Position numbers and translations under genes: made by a program
Assembly: GCF_002015115.1 (NCBI RefSeq)
Contig: NZ_MUYA01000002.1
Span: forward strand, 1 to 30,068
Reading direction: 5' to 3'
Origin: Haemophilus paracuniculus
GTDB lineage: Bacteria > Pseudomonadota > Gammaproteobacteria > Enterobacterales > Pasteurellaceae
Length of the DNA stretch: 30,068 bases
The notes under the pieces: model-generated
Seen by the model: the letters and a program-made list of their open reading frames with translations, nothing else
What the model was told of the DNA's origin: nothing
Databases searched by the model: none
Part shown: positions 1 to 8,981 of the stretch, in pieces
Numbering within the stretch: position 1 is the stretch's first letter
Layout: every line of letters begins with the position of its first letter

Positions 1-28
1 CAAAATGACGGGGGGATTTTTGTTCGAG

Positions 29-67
29 CAAATAATCGTTCGTAGGGGCGGATTTTATATCCGCCCT
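29..67. repeat. Left arm of a long-distance inverted repeat
   Basis: These 39 bases match the reverse complement of 29907-29945 exactly, and weaker similarity continues outward to position 1 (opposite 29970). The inner part is itself a hairpin, GGGCGGAT (46-53) and ATCCGCCC (59-66). Homology may extend beyond the left edge of the window. It is a dispersed non-coding repeat; no coding content is seen. Confidence 0.85.
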
Positions 68-78
68 AACAATCTTAA

Positions 79-116
79 ACAAGGGGTGGGATCTTTTAAA
101 AAATCTTACCCCTTGT
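79..116. repeat. Inverted pair of uptake-signal-like sequences
   Basis: ACAAGGGGT (79-87) faces ACCCCTTGT (108-116), so the transcript can fold into a stem-loop. The 9-mer differs from the Apl uptake core ACAAGCGGT by one base. Paired uptake signals often serve as terminators in Pasteurellaceae. This one lies beyond the pckA stop and could serve that role, but there is no long T-run. Confidence 0.5.
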
Positions 117-155
117 ATTTAGCCTAACAATTAAGCTCATTGCGAAAAAATAAGA

Positions 156-221
156 GGACGCCAGCGTGGCGTCCCTACAATTTTTCATCGACAGAACGTA
201 GGGTCGCAATGCTTGCGACCC
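156..221. repeat. Double-hairpin dispersed repeat, copy 1
   Basis: The first hairpin is GGACGCCA-gcg-TGGCGTCC (156-174). The second is GGGTCGCAA-tgc-TTGCGACCC (201-221). The same two hairpins recur, closer together, at 21896-21942 and 26306-26352. Here they are separated by about 26 unrelated bases. The arrangement resembles REP-type intergenic palindromes. It lies just downstream of pckA. Confidence 0.75.
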
Positions 222-230
222 AATTATTCA

Positions 231-1841
231 TTACGCTTTCGGCCCTGCCGCCACTAATGCTTTGCCCTCAGCGTTGGTGGTGTATTTCTCGAAGTTTTTC
301 ACGAAACGCTGGGCGAGATCTTCCGCTTTGGTTTGCCATTGTGCTGGATCGGCGTAGGTGTCGCGTGGGTCGAGAATGGCTGGATCAACATTCGGTAACG
401 AAGTTGGCACAGCGAGATCGAAAATCGGTAACTGTTTGGTTTCAGATTTTTCGATTGAGCCGTCAAGGATTGCGTCAATAATACCACGGGTGTCCTTGAT
501 TGAAATGCGTTTGCCTGAGCCGTTCCAACCTGTGTTCACGAGGTAGGCTTCCGCACCGCTGGCTTCCATACGTTTCACTAACACTTCCGCATATTGGGTT
601 GGGTGAAGTGAAAGGAACGCCGCCCCGAAACAAGCCGAGAAGGTTGGGGTTGGTTCGGTAATGCCACGTTCCGTGCCTGCTAATTTGGCGGTGAAGCCAG
701 AGAGGAAGTAGTATTTGGTTTGCTCTGGCGTGAGTTTTGAAACAGGTGGTAACACCCCGAACGCATCGGCGGTTAAGAAGATTACTTTCTTCGCGTGTCC
801 TGCTTTGGAAACGGGTTCAACGATGTTGTTGATATGGTAAATCGGGTAAGAAACACGGGTGTTTTCCGTTTTTGAACCGTCTGCGAAGTCGATTGAGCCG
901 TCCTCACGCACCACCACGTTTTCGAGCAAGGCATCACGTTTGATCGCCCCGTAAATATCAGGCTCGTTTTCTGGCGAGAGGTTGATCGTTTTCGCATAGC
1001 AACCGCCTTCGTAGTTGAATACGCCGTCATCGTCCCAACCGTGTTCATCATCGCCGATCAATTTACGTTTTGGATCGGTGGAAAGGGTGGTTTTACCCGT
1101 GCCAGACAAGCCGAAGAACACCGCCACATCGCCTTGTTCGCCCACGTTTGCCGAGCAGTGCATTGAGGCAATGCCTTTCAGTGGCAAGAGGTAGTTCATC
1201 ATTGAGAACATCCCTTTTTTCATCTCGCCGCCGTACCAAGTACCGCCGATGAGCTGAATCCCCTCAGTAATGTTGAACGCCACAAAGTTTTCCGAATTTA
1301 AACCTTGCTCTTTCCAATTTGGGTTGGTGCATTTTGAGCCGTTCATTACCACGAAATCAGGTTTGAAATCTTGCAATTCTGCTTGGCTTGGGCGGATAAA
1401 CATATTTTTCACAAAGTGAGCCTGCCACGCCACTTCCGTTACAATTCGCACCGCTAAACGGCTATCTTTGTTCGCACCGCAGAACGCATCAATCACAAAC
1501 AGGCGTTTGTTGGAAAGCTGTTTGGTTACGAGGTCTTTCAAGCTCTGCCAAGTGGCTTGATTCATCGGTTTGTTGTCGTTTTTTACCGCTTCGCTTGTCC
1601 ACCACACGGTGTCTTTGGTTTTTTCGTCTAGCACGATAAATTTATCTTTCGGCGAACGACCCGTAAAAATGCCCGTATCAACGGCAACCGCCCCCGAAGT
1701 GGTTAAGCGACCTTTCTCAAAGCCCTCTAATTCGGGTTTGGTTTCTTCTTCAAAAAGTTGCTCGTAGCTTGGATTGTGAACGATTTCTTTAACATTTGTG
1801 ATACCTAATTCAGCAAGTTCACGTTCAACACGATTTAACAT
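231..1841 (-). CDS. pckA: Phosphoenolpyruvate carboxykinase (ATP)
   Basis: Cytoplasmic enzyme interconverting oxaloacetate plus ATP with phosphoenolpyruvate, CO2 and ADP. In this family of capnophilic bacteria it often runs in the CO2-fixing direction toward succinate. The 536-residue length is normal for the ATP type. Visible motifs are the P-loop GLSGTGKTT near residue 245, followed by the metal-binding [12 protein letters not shown] segment, and the oxaloacetate-binding TGRSPKDKF near residue 60. The ATG is preceded by AGGGGACAACT, a good ribosome-binding site. It is divergent from ftsB across a 236-base gap. It appears monocistronic. Identification is secure; the preferred direction of flux in this organism is inference. 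Confidence 0.97.
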   Translation of the reverse strand: MLNRVERELAELGITNVKEIVHNPSYEQLFEEETKPELEGFEKGRLTTSGAVAVDTGIFTGRSPKDKFIVLDEKTKDTVWWTSEAVKNDNKPMNQATWQSLKDLVTKQLSNKRLFVIDAFCGANKDSRLAVRIVTEVAWQAHFVKNMFIRPSQAELQDFKPDFVVMNGSKCTNPNWKEQGLNSENFVAFNITEGIQLIGGTWYGGEMKKGMFSMMNYLLPLKGIASMHCSANVGEQGDVAVFFGLSGTGKTTLSTDPKRKLIGDDEHGWDDDGVFNYEGGCYAKTINLSPENEPDIYGAIKRDALLENVVVREDGSIDFADGSKTENTRVSYPIYHINNIVEPVSKAGHAKKVIFLTADAFGVLPPVSKLTPEQTKYYFLSGFTAKLAGTERGITEPTPTFSACFGAAFLSLHPTQYAEVLVKRMEASGAEAYLVNTGWNGSGKRISIKDTRGIIDAILDGSIEKSETKQLPIFDLAVPTSLPNVDPAILDPRDTYADPAQWQTKAEDLAQRFVKNFEKYTTNAEGKALVAAGPKA

Positions 1842-2041
1842 AGTTGTCCCCTTAGTGAGTGTGAAAGATTAAAATTCGGGCGTATTCTAACCAACTTTTT
1901 CAAAAAAAAATGTTAAGTAGTTCAAATTTTTGAAAATTGGTCGGCTCAAAATCGGCGATAATTTGAGCCAGATCAAATTATTTGCCGAAGAAATCGCCAA
2001 TAAGATTTTTTTATTTTTGAGCGAAAAAAAGGTAAAATCCC

Positions 2042-2050
2042 ACCGCTTGT
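2042..2050 (-). other. DNA uptake signal core (Apl type)
   Basis: ACCGCTTGT, the reverse complement of ACAAGCGGT, lies in the gap just upstream of ftsB. It marks the window as Apl-clade Pasteurellaceae. Confidence 0.7.
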
Positions 2051-2077
2051 CGCAAGGAAAATGGAAAGAGGAACGAA

Positions 2078-2365
2078 ATGCGATTATTAAATATCTGTTT
2101 AGCCCTATTTTTAGTGTATGTCGCCTATCTCGGCGTGTGGGGCAAAAATGGTTGGTTTGATTACCAACAAATGCGAGACAAAGTCGAGCAAATCAAAGCA
2201 GAAAACGCCAAATTAACCGCTCAAAATCATTCATTGAAAGCGGAAATTAAAGATTTAAAAGACGGGATAAACGCCCTTGAAGAACGTGCCAGATTTGATC
2301 GTGAAATGGTGCGTAGCGATGAAGTGTTTTATCGCATTATTGAAGACGAGAAAAAAATCCGATGA
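2078..2365 (+). CDS. ftsB: Cell division protein FtsB
   Basis: Small bitopic inner-membrane divisome protein that forms the FtsQ-FtsB-FtsL subcomplex and helps activate septal peptidoglycan synthesis. The 95 residues show the expected order: a short cytoplasmic N-terminus, one membrane helix (about residues 4-20, rich in Leu/Val/Ile), a conserved G-x-W-G-K-N-G-W-like turn, then a periplasmic coiled coil (about 30-70). The ATG follows GAGGAACGAA. The stop overlaps the ispD start by four bases (ATGA), so the two are probably translationally coupled. The ftsB-ispD-ispF order is typical of gammaproteobacteria. Confidence 0.93.
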   Translation: MRLLNICLALFLVYVAYLGVWGKNGWFDYQQMRDKVEQIKAENAKLTAQNHSLKAEIKDLKDGINALEERARFDREMVRSDEVFYRIIEDEKKIR

Positions 2366-3057
2366 GCCATAAAAAACGCCAAATTATCGCCATTATTCCC
2401 GCCTCTGGGGTAGGTAGCCGAATGCAGGCAAGCGTGCCGAAACAGTATTTGCCACTCAACGGCAAAACCATTTTGGAACACACGGTCAGCCTGTTTTTGG
2501 ATCACCCACAAATCGACAAAATCATCGTTGCCGTGTCGCCCTCCGACCCCTACTATGCGGAACTGGAACTGCTTAAATCCCCCAAGATTCAGCTTGTTTT
2601 TGGCGGTGAGACGAGGGCTGATTCCGTGTTTAATGGCTTGCAAGTGGTGGACGATCAGGCGTGGGCGTTGGTGCACGATGCCGCTCGTCCTTGCTTGAAG
2701 CGGTCGGATCTCGACAAACTTTTGCAAATTGACGATCACAACGGGGCGATTTTAGCCACCCCTGCGGTGGACACAATGAAACGCGCCAACGGCAACACCA
2801 TTCTACACACCGAAGATCGCTCGACCCTCTGGCACGCCCTCACCCCTCAATTTTTCCGAGCGGATTTGCTCAGACAAGCCTTACAATCGGCGTTTGAGAA
2901 AGGGCAGAGCGTTACCGATGAAGCCTCAGCAATGGAACTGGCTGGCTTTACCCCGCAACTCGTGGCAGGCAGAAGCGACAATCTCAAAATCACCCGCCCC
3001 GAAGATTTAGCCTTGGCGGCGTTTTATTTAACTCAAACAGAAGAGGAAACCAAATGA
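2362..3057 (+). CDS. ispD: 2-C-methyl-D-erythritol 4-phosphate cytidylyltransferase
   Basis: Third step of the MEP isoprenoid pathway: CTP plus methylerythritol phosphate gives CDP-methylerythritol. The 231-residue length is normal. The N-terminal nucleotide-binding loop PASGVGSRM and the following PKQYLPL (residues about 13-29) are the family signature. The central VHDAARPC segment near residue 110 is also typical. It overlaps ftsB upstream and ispF downstream by ATGA, making a tight three-gene operon. IspF, which acts two steps later, is encoded next. Confidence 0.96.
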   Translation: MSHKKRQIIAIIPASGVGSRMQASVPKQYLPLNGKTILEHTVSLFLDHPQIDKIIVAVSPSDPYYAELELLKSPKIQLVFGGETRADSVFNGLQVVDDQAWALVHDAARPCLKRSDLDKLLQIDDHNGAILATPAVDTMKRANGNTILHTEDRSTLWHALTPQFFRADLLRQALQSAFEKGQSVTDEASAMELAGFTPQLVAGRSDNLKITRPEDLALAAFYLTQTEEETK

Positions 3058-3530
3058 TCAGAATCGGACACGGCTTTGACGTTCACGCATTCAGCGAACA
3101 AGGGCCTTTAATCATCGGCGGCGTAACCATTCCCTACGAAAAAGGCTTGCTCGCCCACTCAGACGGCGATGTGGCACTGCACGCCCTCACGGACGCCCTG
3201 CTCGGTGCTGCCGCCCTCGGCGACATCGGCAAATTATTCCCCGACACCGATATGGCTTACAAAGGGGCGAACAGCCGAGGCTTATTGATTGAGGCATATC
3301 GCCAAGTGCGAGAGCAGGGCTACAAAGTCGGCAATGTCGATGTAACCATTATCGCCCAAGCCCCGAAAATGCGTCCTTACATCGACCAAATGCGACAAGC
3401 CATTGCAGAGGATTTGCAATGTGATGTAACCCAAGTCAATGTAAAAGCCACCACCACCGAAAAACTCGGCTTTACAGGGCGAGGCGAAGGCATCGCCTGC
3501 GAAGCGGTGGCTTTATTGCTTAAAGCTTAA
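3054..3530 (+). CDS. ispF: 2-C-methyl-D-erythritol 2,4-cyclodiphosphate synthase
   Basis: Fifth step of the MEP pathway: it cyclises CDP-methylerythritol 2-phosphate and releases CMP. The 158-residue length matches the family. The N-terminal GHGFDVHAF carries the metal-binding Asp9 and His11, and the [17 protein letters not shown] block holds the third metal ligand. The C-terminal [16 protein letters not shown] motif, which contacts the cytidine nucleotide, is also present. The ATG overlaps the ispD stop by four bases. It is the last intact gene of the operon; the decayed LRR gene follows. Confidence 0.97.
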   Translation: MIRIGHGFDVHAFSEQGPLIIGGVTIPYEKGLLAHSDGDVALHALTDALLGAAALGDIGKLFPDTDMAYKGANSRGLLIEAYRQVREQGYKVGNVDVTIIAQAPKMRPYIDQMRQAIAEDLQCDVTQVNVKATTTEKLGFTGRGEGIACEAVALLLKA

Positions 3531-3572
3531 CAAGTGGTAGGATTTTGTTATTCTTAAATAAGGAACTTAACA

Positions 3573-3896
3573 ATGAATTTTGAAGAAAAAAGAATGGTGG
3601 GAAATCACTCAAGATGATGATTTTAGAGATTTGTTAATTTAAATTATAATAAAATTACCTAATTTAAGTTTTATTGAACTGTCGAATAATAAAATTTAAG
3701 ATGTTTCAATGTTCCTAGAATTAGAAAGAGAAACTTCGATACGATTAGAGAATAATTGTATTTCAGATGTTCGTCCTTTAAATGAATTTAAAAATGAAGG
3801 ATATTTTATGCATACTAGCGTTATATGGAAATCCTATTTCCAAAAGAGCAAAGTGAAAACTTGAAACAAAAATATCCAATATGTGCTATTAGGTAA
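3573..3896 (+). pseudogene. Decayed leucine-rich-repeat gene
   Basis: No open frame spans this region, but pieces in different frames read as one LRR protein. After an ATG behind AAGGAAC, one frame gives KKEWWEITQDDDFRDLLI, which matches the position of the EWW motif near the start of the LRR proteins at 22351 and 23887. Next comes LPNLSFIELSNNKI, a canonical LRR, then RLENNCISDVRPLNEF, interrupted by in-frame stops. Near the end, in other frames, are ALYGNPISK and KEQSENLKQKYPICAIR, a typical LRR C-terminal end. At least two frameshifts and several stops are needed to join them. The DNA is AT-rich, like the island at 22-26 kb. It is probably a small non-functional relative. Confidence 0.72.
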
Positions 3897-3900
3897 AATT

Positions 3901-3932
3901 AAAAGGGGATACTAAGTCAGTATCCCTTTTTT
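3901..3932 (+). terminator. Rho-independent terminator, probably bidirectional
   Basis: GGGATACT and AGTATCCC form an 8-bp stem with a 5-base loop, flanked by A4 on the left and T6 on the right. It would stop transcripts coming from ispF and the LRR remnant, and perhaps also rnd from the other side. Confidence 0.85.
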
Positions 3933-3942
3933 GAATCCCACT

Positions 3943-3982
3943 AGTGGTGGGATTCTCTAAATTTTTGCAAAATCTTACCACT
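3943..3982. repeat. Degenerate inverted uptake-like pair
   Basis: AGTGGTGGGATT faces AATCTTACCACT around a loop of about 16 bases, directly next to the rnd stop codon. It has the same design as the pairs at 79-116, 21954-21996 and 26366-26410. It may act as the rnd terminator. Confidence 0.4.
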
Positions 3983-3985
3983 TAC

Positions 3986-5101
3986 TTAAAGCGAGTTCCG
4001 GAAAGCCTCGCCGAACGGGGTTCGCCAGCCTTTTAATAATTCGGGTAATTTTTCAGGATTTTGCCCTTTGCGGTACCATTTAAACAGTTGATTTAATTGA
4101 CGTTTACTTGCAATCAATTCAGGGGCAAGATCAAGGGGTGCGATTTCTTTTAATTTTTGTTGCATTGCTTTCAGAGCGTGCTTGTAGCCGATTTCATCGA
4201 CAATGCGAATAATCGCTGGGGGATAATTTTCTTCCGCCACCGCCAGCCCTTGTTCCACCAACCACAACAATTTTTTGCCGTGAATCCGCACCTCGTTTGG
4301 GTGCATAAATTCAAGCAGTTGCGAAGTGTGATTTGGGGCGATTTTGGCGATTTGGAACAAACTTTGCTCTTTTACCACAAAATTCAACGCCAAATCTCGC
4401 TTTTTCGCCTCTTCTAATCGCCATTTGGCTAACACTTGCAAAATCGCCAACTGCTTTGGCGAAAGTTGGTAGGCGTTGCCGATGTCGAGATAGGCTTTAT
4501 TGGAATCTTGCTCGGTTCGGCATTTTTCCAGTAATGCCTCGCACTCTTGTTCGACCGCCGTTTGCCAACGACTTTCAGCAAGTTTGCCCGCTAGTTGTTG
4601 ATAAACAGGCAACAGATACCACACATCCGCCGCCGCATATTGTAACTGCTGTTCCGACAGCGGACGAGCCAGCCAATCGGTGCGGGAAGCCCCTTTATCT
4701 AACGCAATGCCACAACATTGTTCTACCAATTTGGCAAAGCCTAATGATGTGCCTAAATTGAGGAAATTTGCCATTATCTGTGTGTCGATCATCGGCTGGG
4801 GAAGCTGTTGGAAACGGTGCTGAAACACCTCTAAATCTTCACTGCACGCGTGGAAAATTTTGACCACCTTTTGATCGGCAAGCAACGCCACAAAGGGGGA
4901 AAAATCCTCAATTGCAAGCGGGTCGATCAGGCTGACTTTTTGCCCGTCAAACAACTGAATTAAGCCGAGTTTTGGGTAAAAACTGCGGATGCGGATAAAT
5001 TCCGTATCAAGGGCAACGGCAGGTACTTGGCGAGCCTGTTCGCACACTTCGGCTAATTGTTTTTCGTTATCAATATAATGATATTCAATCGGTAAATTCA
5101 T
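3986..5101 (-). CDS. rnd: Ribonuclease D
   Basis: 3'-5' exoribonuclease that trims tRNA precursors and other small RNAs. It carries the DEDD-type exonuclease domain: DTEF with Asp32 and Glu34, HACSEDLEVF with Asp89, and YAAAD with Tyr155 and Asp159. An HRDC nucleic-acid-binding domain follows at about residues 210-290. I start at the ATG at 5101, which has GGAAG well placed upstream and gives 371 residues. The frame stays open to a TTG at 5131, but that codon has no clear ribosome-binding site and would add ten residues not typical of the family. epmB ends about 30 bases upstream on the same strand, so the two are probably cotranscribed. Confidence 0.95.
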   Translation of the reverse strand: MNLPIEYHYIDNEKQLAEVCEQARQVPAVALDTEFIRIRSFYPKLGLIQLFDGQKVSLIDPLAIEDFSPFVALLADQKVVKIFHACSEDLEVFQHRFQQLPQPMIDTQIMANFLNLGTSLGFAKLVEQCCGIALDKGASRTDWLARPLSEQQLQYAAADVWYLLPVYQQLAGKLAESRWQTAVEQECEALLEKCRTEQDSNKAYLDIGNAYQLSPKQLAILQVLAKWRLEEAKKRDLALNFVVKEQSLFQIAKIAPNHTSQLLEFMHPNEVRIHGKKLLWLVEQGLAVAEENYPPAIIRIVDEIGYKHALKAMQQKLKEIAPLDLAPELIASKRQLNQLFKWYRKGQNPEKLPELLKGWRTPFGEAFRNSL

Positions 5102-5133
5102 TTTATCTTCCACGTTTATTGAGTTGGGCAAGG

Positions 5134-6141
5134 TTAGCCCATTAGGGTTTTGTTCGGCTGGTGGGCGATTTCCCGTGCCAATTTCGGCACAAGGTAGCCA
5201 GAGGTAATCCGTTGTAATTCTTGATAAATTTCAAAGGCTTGTGAATCGTCCAGATAAAAATGGCTCGCCCCTTCCACCTTATCCAACAAATGCAAATAGT
5301 AGGGCAAAATGCCACAATCAAACAGCGTTTCACTGAGGGCTTTGAGGGTTTGAGCATTATCATTTACCCCTTTGAGCAGCACCGCTTGATTGAGTACCAC
5401 CACATTCCCTTGGCGAAGTTGAGCGATTTTCTCGGCAAAAATCGTATCCATTTCGTTGGGGTGATTGATGTGGGTTACCATTACCACTTTAAGGCGAGAG
5501 CGGGCTAACCGCTGGCAAAGCTCGGTGGTGATCCGATTCGGGATCACCACGGGTAATCTTGTATGAATGCGTAATCTTTGAATATGGGGAATTTGCTCAA
5601 TTTGGCTGATAAACCAATCAAGTTCGTGATCCTTCGCCATTAGCGGATCGCCCCCCGACAAAATCACTTCCTCTAATTCGGAATGTTGGGCGATGTAATC
5701 CAGCCCAGCCTGCCAATGTTGCTTGCCGTTTTTGATTTCTTGATAGGGAAAATGGCGGCGAAAGCAGTAGCGGCAGTTGATCGCACAACTATTTTTGAGC
5801 ATAAACAGCAAACGGTTGTGATATTTATGCAGGATATTCGGGGCTGGGCTATGCTGTTCTTCCAGCGGATCTTTAACGAAACTATCCGCTTGCAAAAATT
5901 CATCTTGGTGGGAAAGGGCTTGCAACAGCAGCGGATCGTGGCGATCCCCTTTTCGCATTTTTTCAGCGAAAGGGCGAGGCACACGCACCGCAAACAATTT
6001 GCGAGCCAAAATATCCCGCTCAAATTGAGCGGGATCGAGGTCTAAAAATTTCAACAAGTCGGCAGGATCATTAAAGGCTTCGGCTAAATCTTGTAACCAC
6101 GCCGCTTTTGCCTCGCCGACTTCAATCACAAATTCGCTCAA
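5134..6141 (-). CDS. epmB: EF-P beta-lysylation protein EpmB (lysine 2,3-aminomutase family)
   Basis: Radical-SAM, PLP-dependent enzyme converting alpha-lysine to beta-lysine for attachment by EpmA to a lysine of elongation factor P. The CxxxCxxC iron-sulfur motif is Cys119, Cys123 and Cys126 in NSCAINCRYCFRRHF. The SGGDPL motif typical of aminomutases follows. At 335 residues it is the short EpmB type rather than the longer clostridial KamA. The start is a TTG at 6141 preceded by GAGG; a GTG lies five codons in. The target, efp, lies 0.7 kb away on the other strand with one small exported gene between. epmA is not in the window. Confidence 0.93.
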   Translation of the reverse strand: MSEFVIEVGEAKAAWLQDLAEAFNDPADLLKFLDLDPAQFERDILARKLFAVRVPRPFAEKMRKGDRHDPLLLQALSHQDEFLQADSFVKDPLEEQHSPAPNILHKYHNRLLFMLKNSCAINCRYCFRRHFPYQEIKNGKQHWQAGLDYIAQHSELEEVILSGGDPLMAKDHELDWFISQIEQIPHIQRLRIHTRLPVVIPNRITTELCQRLARSRLKVVMVTHINHPNEMDTIFAEKIAQLRQGNVVVLNQAVLLKGVNDNAQTLKALSETLFDCGILPYYLHLLDKVEGASHFYLDDSQAFEIYQELQRITSGYLVPKLAREIAHQPNKTLMG

Positions 6142-6150
6142 TCCAACCTC

Positions 6151-6711
6151 TTAGCGAGCGATTTGGCATTGGGCTGGCGAACCGTCTTTATTCACCATTA
6201 AAATTGGGGCGGCTTGACCAGCCAATGGGGCGGCAAGATATTGCACACCATTTAAGCAGTAACGGCGATAACCGTCTGTTTTTTCCACTAAGAACGGATC
6301 AACTTGACCGCCGATGCTTTGGAAAGTCGGCACGCTGCTCACCGCTTGGCTGGCAGAATTTTGAGCCGAACCCACCGCTTGTTGAGCCTGAGCAGGGTTG
6401 TTTTCATTCGCCACCGCTTGATTTGGGGCAAGGGCTTGGCTAATCACATAACCTGCCGCCGCACCCGTGGCGAAACTGGCTAAACGATTGCCGCCTGCAT
6501 TGTTCGCATTATTTGGGATCGCTTGATTTGGCGTATTGGCAAAAGTCGCATCCGCTTTATTGGCAGAATTTTGGGCTGGCTGAACAGGCTTTGCCGCCAC
6601 AGGGCGAGCCACGCTCATTGAGCGAGAACCACTGGCACGCATACCTTTGGCTTCAACCACCGCTGAAAGAGAAAGGGCAATCGCCATTGAAACTACAATC
6701 GTCTTTTTCAT
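6151..6711 (-). CDS. Small exported protein of unknown function
   Basis: I do not recognise a family. The 186-residue product begins with a clear signal peptide (MKK, hydrophobic stretch to about residue 20, cleavage probably near VEA-KG). A low-complexity Ala/Asn/Gln/Pro region follows (about 35-130). It contains a small-residue segment, [18 protein letters not shown], that resembles a glycine-zipper membrane or assembly stretch. The C-terminal 50 residues are better ordered, with two cysteines (YRRYCLNG and PAQCQIAR) that could form a disulfide in the periplasm. AAGGAATTAAG precedes the ATG. It ends nine bases before epmB and probably shares its transcript. A role with EF-P is not implied by its sequence. 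Confidence 0.8.
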   Translation of the reverse strand: MKKTIVVSMAIALSLSAVVEAKGMRASGSRSMSVARPVAAKPVQPAQNSANKADATFANTPNQAIPNNANNAGGNRLASFATGAAAGYVISQALAPNQAVANENNPAQAQQAVGSAQNSASQAVSSVPTFQSIGGQVDPFLVEKTDGYRRYCLNGVQYLAAPLAGQAAPILMVNKDGSPAQCQIAR

Positions 6712-6879
6712 CTTAATTCCTTCGTTAAAAAACTGACCCGAATTGGGCTGCGAGATTATAGCCGATCACGAAAAATTTTACAGATTTTTCGCCAAATTAG
6801 CGATTTTGAGGTATCATATACGCCTTTTTGTGAAACGCCGCTTTGCAAGCGGTACATTATCATTTATTTGAGGATAACA

Positions 6880-7446
6880 ATGGCTAGTTACAGCACAACA
6901 GACTTCAAACCAGGTCTTAAATTTATTCAAGACGGCGAACCTTGTGTGATCGTTGAAAACGAATTTGTGAAACCGGGGAAAGGTCAAGCATTCACCCGCA
7001 CCAAAATCCGTAAATTGATTTCAGGCAAAGTGTTAGAGATCAACTTCAAATCAGGTTCAACCGTAGAAGCGGCTGACGTGGTTGATTACAACTACACCTA
7101 CTCATACAAAGATGAAGATTTCTGGTACTTTATGCACCCAGAAACTTTCGAGCAAATCTCAGTAGATGCGAAAGCCCTTGGCGACAACGATAAATGGCTC
7201 GTGGATCAAGCAGAATGTATCGTTACCCTTTGGAACGGTTCTGCAATCAGCGTAACCCCACCAAACTTCGTGGAATTAGAAGTAGTTGAAACCGACCCAG
7301 GCTTAAAAGGCGACACCGCAGGCACAGGCGGCAAACCAGCCACATTAAGCACAGGTGCAGTGGTTCGTGTACCACTTTTCGTTCAAATCGGCGAAGTGAT
7401 CAAAGTTGATACACGTTCAGGCGAATATGTTTCTCGCGTAAAATAA
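6880..7446 (+). CDS. efp: Elongation factor P
   Basis: Translation factor that rescues ribosomes stalled on polyproline. It is 188 residues, as in E. coli. Lys34, in the loop [10 protein letters not shown], is the residue that EpmA/EpmB modify with beta-lysine; epmB is encoded nearby on the minus strand. The KOW-like N-domain and two OB-type domains ending in EYVSRVK are complete. The ATG at 6880 has GAGGATAACA upstream; a TTG four codons earlier is in frame but less suitable. A GCAAGCGGT uptake-like 9-mer lies in its leader. Confidence 0.97.
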   Translation: MASYSTTDFKPGLKFIQDGEPCVIVENEFVKPGKGQAFTRTKIRKLISGKVLEINFKSGSTVEAADVVDYNYTYSYKDEDFWYFMHPETFEQISVDAKALGDNDKWLVDQAECIVTLWNGSAISVTPPNFVELEVVETDPGLKGDTAGTGGKPATLSTGAVVRVPLFVQIGEVIKVDTRSGEYVSRVK

Positions 7447-7453
7447 TTCAAAG

Positions 7454-7488
7454 TTTAAGGGCAGTCGAAAGATTGCCCTTAAATTTTG
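7454..7488 (+). terminator. Terminator of efp
   Basis: TTTAAGGGCA (7454-7463) and TGCCCTTAAA (7474-7483) make a perfect 10-bp stem with a 10-base loop, followed by TTTT. It stands seven bases after the efp stop. Confidence 0.85.
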
Positions 7489-7631
7489 CTATTTTTTTAA
7501 CGAAACGTTCACAATTTACAAATTTTGTAGCGATTAAGAATTTATTTTATTCGTTGAAAAGTGTATCCTTATCAAGTCTGATCACGCATTCGTGTGTTCA
7601 TTTTATTCACAAACCAACTAAGGTGTTGAAA

Positions 7632-8828
7632 ATGTCAAAAAACTTAATTCTTATCCTTAACTGCGGTAGCTCATCTTTAAAATTTGCTATCCTTGATCCA
7701 CAAAACGGCGATGAATACCTCTCAGGTTTAGCCGAAGCATTAACCCTTTCAGATGCTCGTATCAAATGGAAACTCAACGGCGAGAAAGGTTCAGCCGATT
7801 TAGGTGCAGGTGCGGCACACAGTGAAGCCCTTAACTTTATCGTGTCAAAAATCTTAACCCAAGAATTAAAAGACAGCATTTCAGCTATCGGACACCGTGT
7901 GGTACACGGCGGCGAGAAATACACTTCATCAGTACGCATTACAGACGAAGTGATCAAAGGCATTAGCGATGTGGCTTCATTCGCCCCACTTCACAACCCA
8001 GCGAACTTGCTCGGTATCGAAGAAGCGTTAAAAGCGTTCCCACACTTAAAAGATAAAAACGTTGCTGTGTTTGACACCGCATTCCACCAAACAATGCCAG
8101 AGCAAGCATATCTCTACGCATTACCATATTCACTCTACAAAGAACAAGGTATCCGCCGTTACGGTTTCCACGGCACCAGCCACTTATACATCACCCAAGA
8201 AGCGGCAAAATTAGTTGGCAAGCCAGTTGAGCAAACCAATATCATCAACTGCCACTTAGGTAACGGTGCGTCAGTGGCGGCGATCAAAAACGGTCAATCT
8301 ATCGACACCTCAATGGGTTTCACCCCACTCGAAGGCTTAGTAATGGGTACGCGTTCAGGGGATTTAGACCCAGCGATTATCTTCCACTTACACAATTCTT
8401 GCGGTAAATCTGTGAAAGAAATCGAAGAAATCCTTGTGAAAAAATCAGGTTTACTCGGTTTCACCGAAGTTACCAGCGACTGCCGTTTCGCCGAAGATAA
8501 CTACGACAAAGATCCAGCTGCAAAACGTGCAATGGACGGTTTCTGCTATCGTTTAGCGAAATACATCGGTGCTTATATGGCAATTATGGGCGAATTAGAC
8601 GCGATCACTTTCACAGGTGGTATCGGCGAGAACGCAGGCCCTGTGCGTGAATTAACCCTTAACTACTTAAAACTGTTCGGTATTAAAGTGGATCACGAAG
8701 CGAACCTTGCGGCTCGTTTTGGTAAATCAGGTAAGATCACCGCAGCGGATTCTAGTTTCCCAGCGTTTGTGATCCCAACCAATGAAGAATTGGTGATCGC
8801 ACAAGATACCGCACGTTTAGCGTTATAA
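7632..8828 (+). CDS. ackA: Acetate kinase
   Basis: Converts acetyl phosphate and ADP to acetate and ATP, the ATP-yielding step of acetate overflow and fermentation. The N-terminal [10 protein letters not shown] is the acetokinase signature, [10 protein letters not shown] the second one, and GGIGEN near residue 330 closes the nucleotide site. The ATG at 7632 follows AAGGTGTTGAAA and gives 398 residues, the usual length. The frame is open 53 codons further upstream, but that stretch overlaps the efp terminator and does not look like acetate kinase. pta, the preceding step, follows 153 bases downstream with a terminator between, so some transcripts may end before pta. Confidence 0.97.
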   Translation: MSKNLILILNCGSSSLKFAILDPQNGDEYLSGLAEALTLSDARIKWKLNGEKGSADLGAGAAHSEALNFIVSKILTQELKDSISAIGHRVVHGGEKYTSSVRITDEVIKGISDVASFAPLHNPANLLGIEEALKAFPHLKDKNVAVFDTAFHQTMPEQAYLYALPYSLYKEQGIRRYGFHGTSHLYITQEAAKLVGKPVEQTNIINCHLGNGASVAAIKNGQSIDTSMGFTPLEGLVMGTRSGDLDPAIIFHLHNSCGKSVKEIEEILVKKSGLLGFTEVTSDCRFAEDNYDKDPAAKRAMDGFCYRLAKYIGAYMAIMGELDAITFTGGIGENAGPVRELTLNYLKLFGIKVDHEANLAARFGKSGKITAADSSFPAFVIPTNEELVIAQDTARLAL

Positions 8829-8841
8829 TTTCATCAAACCC

Positions 8842-8867
8842 AAGCCTACCCTCGTGGTAGGCTTTTT
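8842..8867 (+). terminator. Terminator between ackA and pta
   Basis: AAGCCTACC and GGTAGGCTT form a strong stem around CTCGT, followed by a short T-run. It lies 14 bases past the ackA stop, so ackA and pta may be partly uncoupled. Confidence 0.85.
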
Positions 8868-8934
8868 GCGTTAGTTTTGCTTACAAAAGTTTCGTTTGTA
8901 AAAATTCGGCGAAATCTAATCGCTTGAAAAATCT

Positions 8935-8963
8935 CCCCCAGCCTCTTTTTCAAAGAGGGGGGG
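8935..8963 (+). promoter_or_regulatory. Hairpin in the pta leader
   Basis: CCTCTTT (8942-8948) pairs with AAAGAGG (8952-8958). The flanking CCCCC and GGGGG can extend the stem past a two-base bulge. It ends about 20 bases before the pta ATG and just before its AAGGAA ribosome-binding site. It could affect pta translation or mRNA stability, but no T-run follows, so it is not an obvious terminator. Confidence 0.45.
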
Positions 8964-8981
8964 ACAATTAAGGAATAAAAA

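Noticed and set aside
1930..2160. 76-codon open frame before ftsB
   Set aside because: It begins in the AT-rich gap, runs into ftsB in another frame and has no protein-like pattern; ftsB has its own good start signal.
5102..5131. Upstream TTG start for rnd, adding ten residues
   Set aside because: The ATG at 5101 has a well-placed GGAAG and fits the family length; the TTG has neither.
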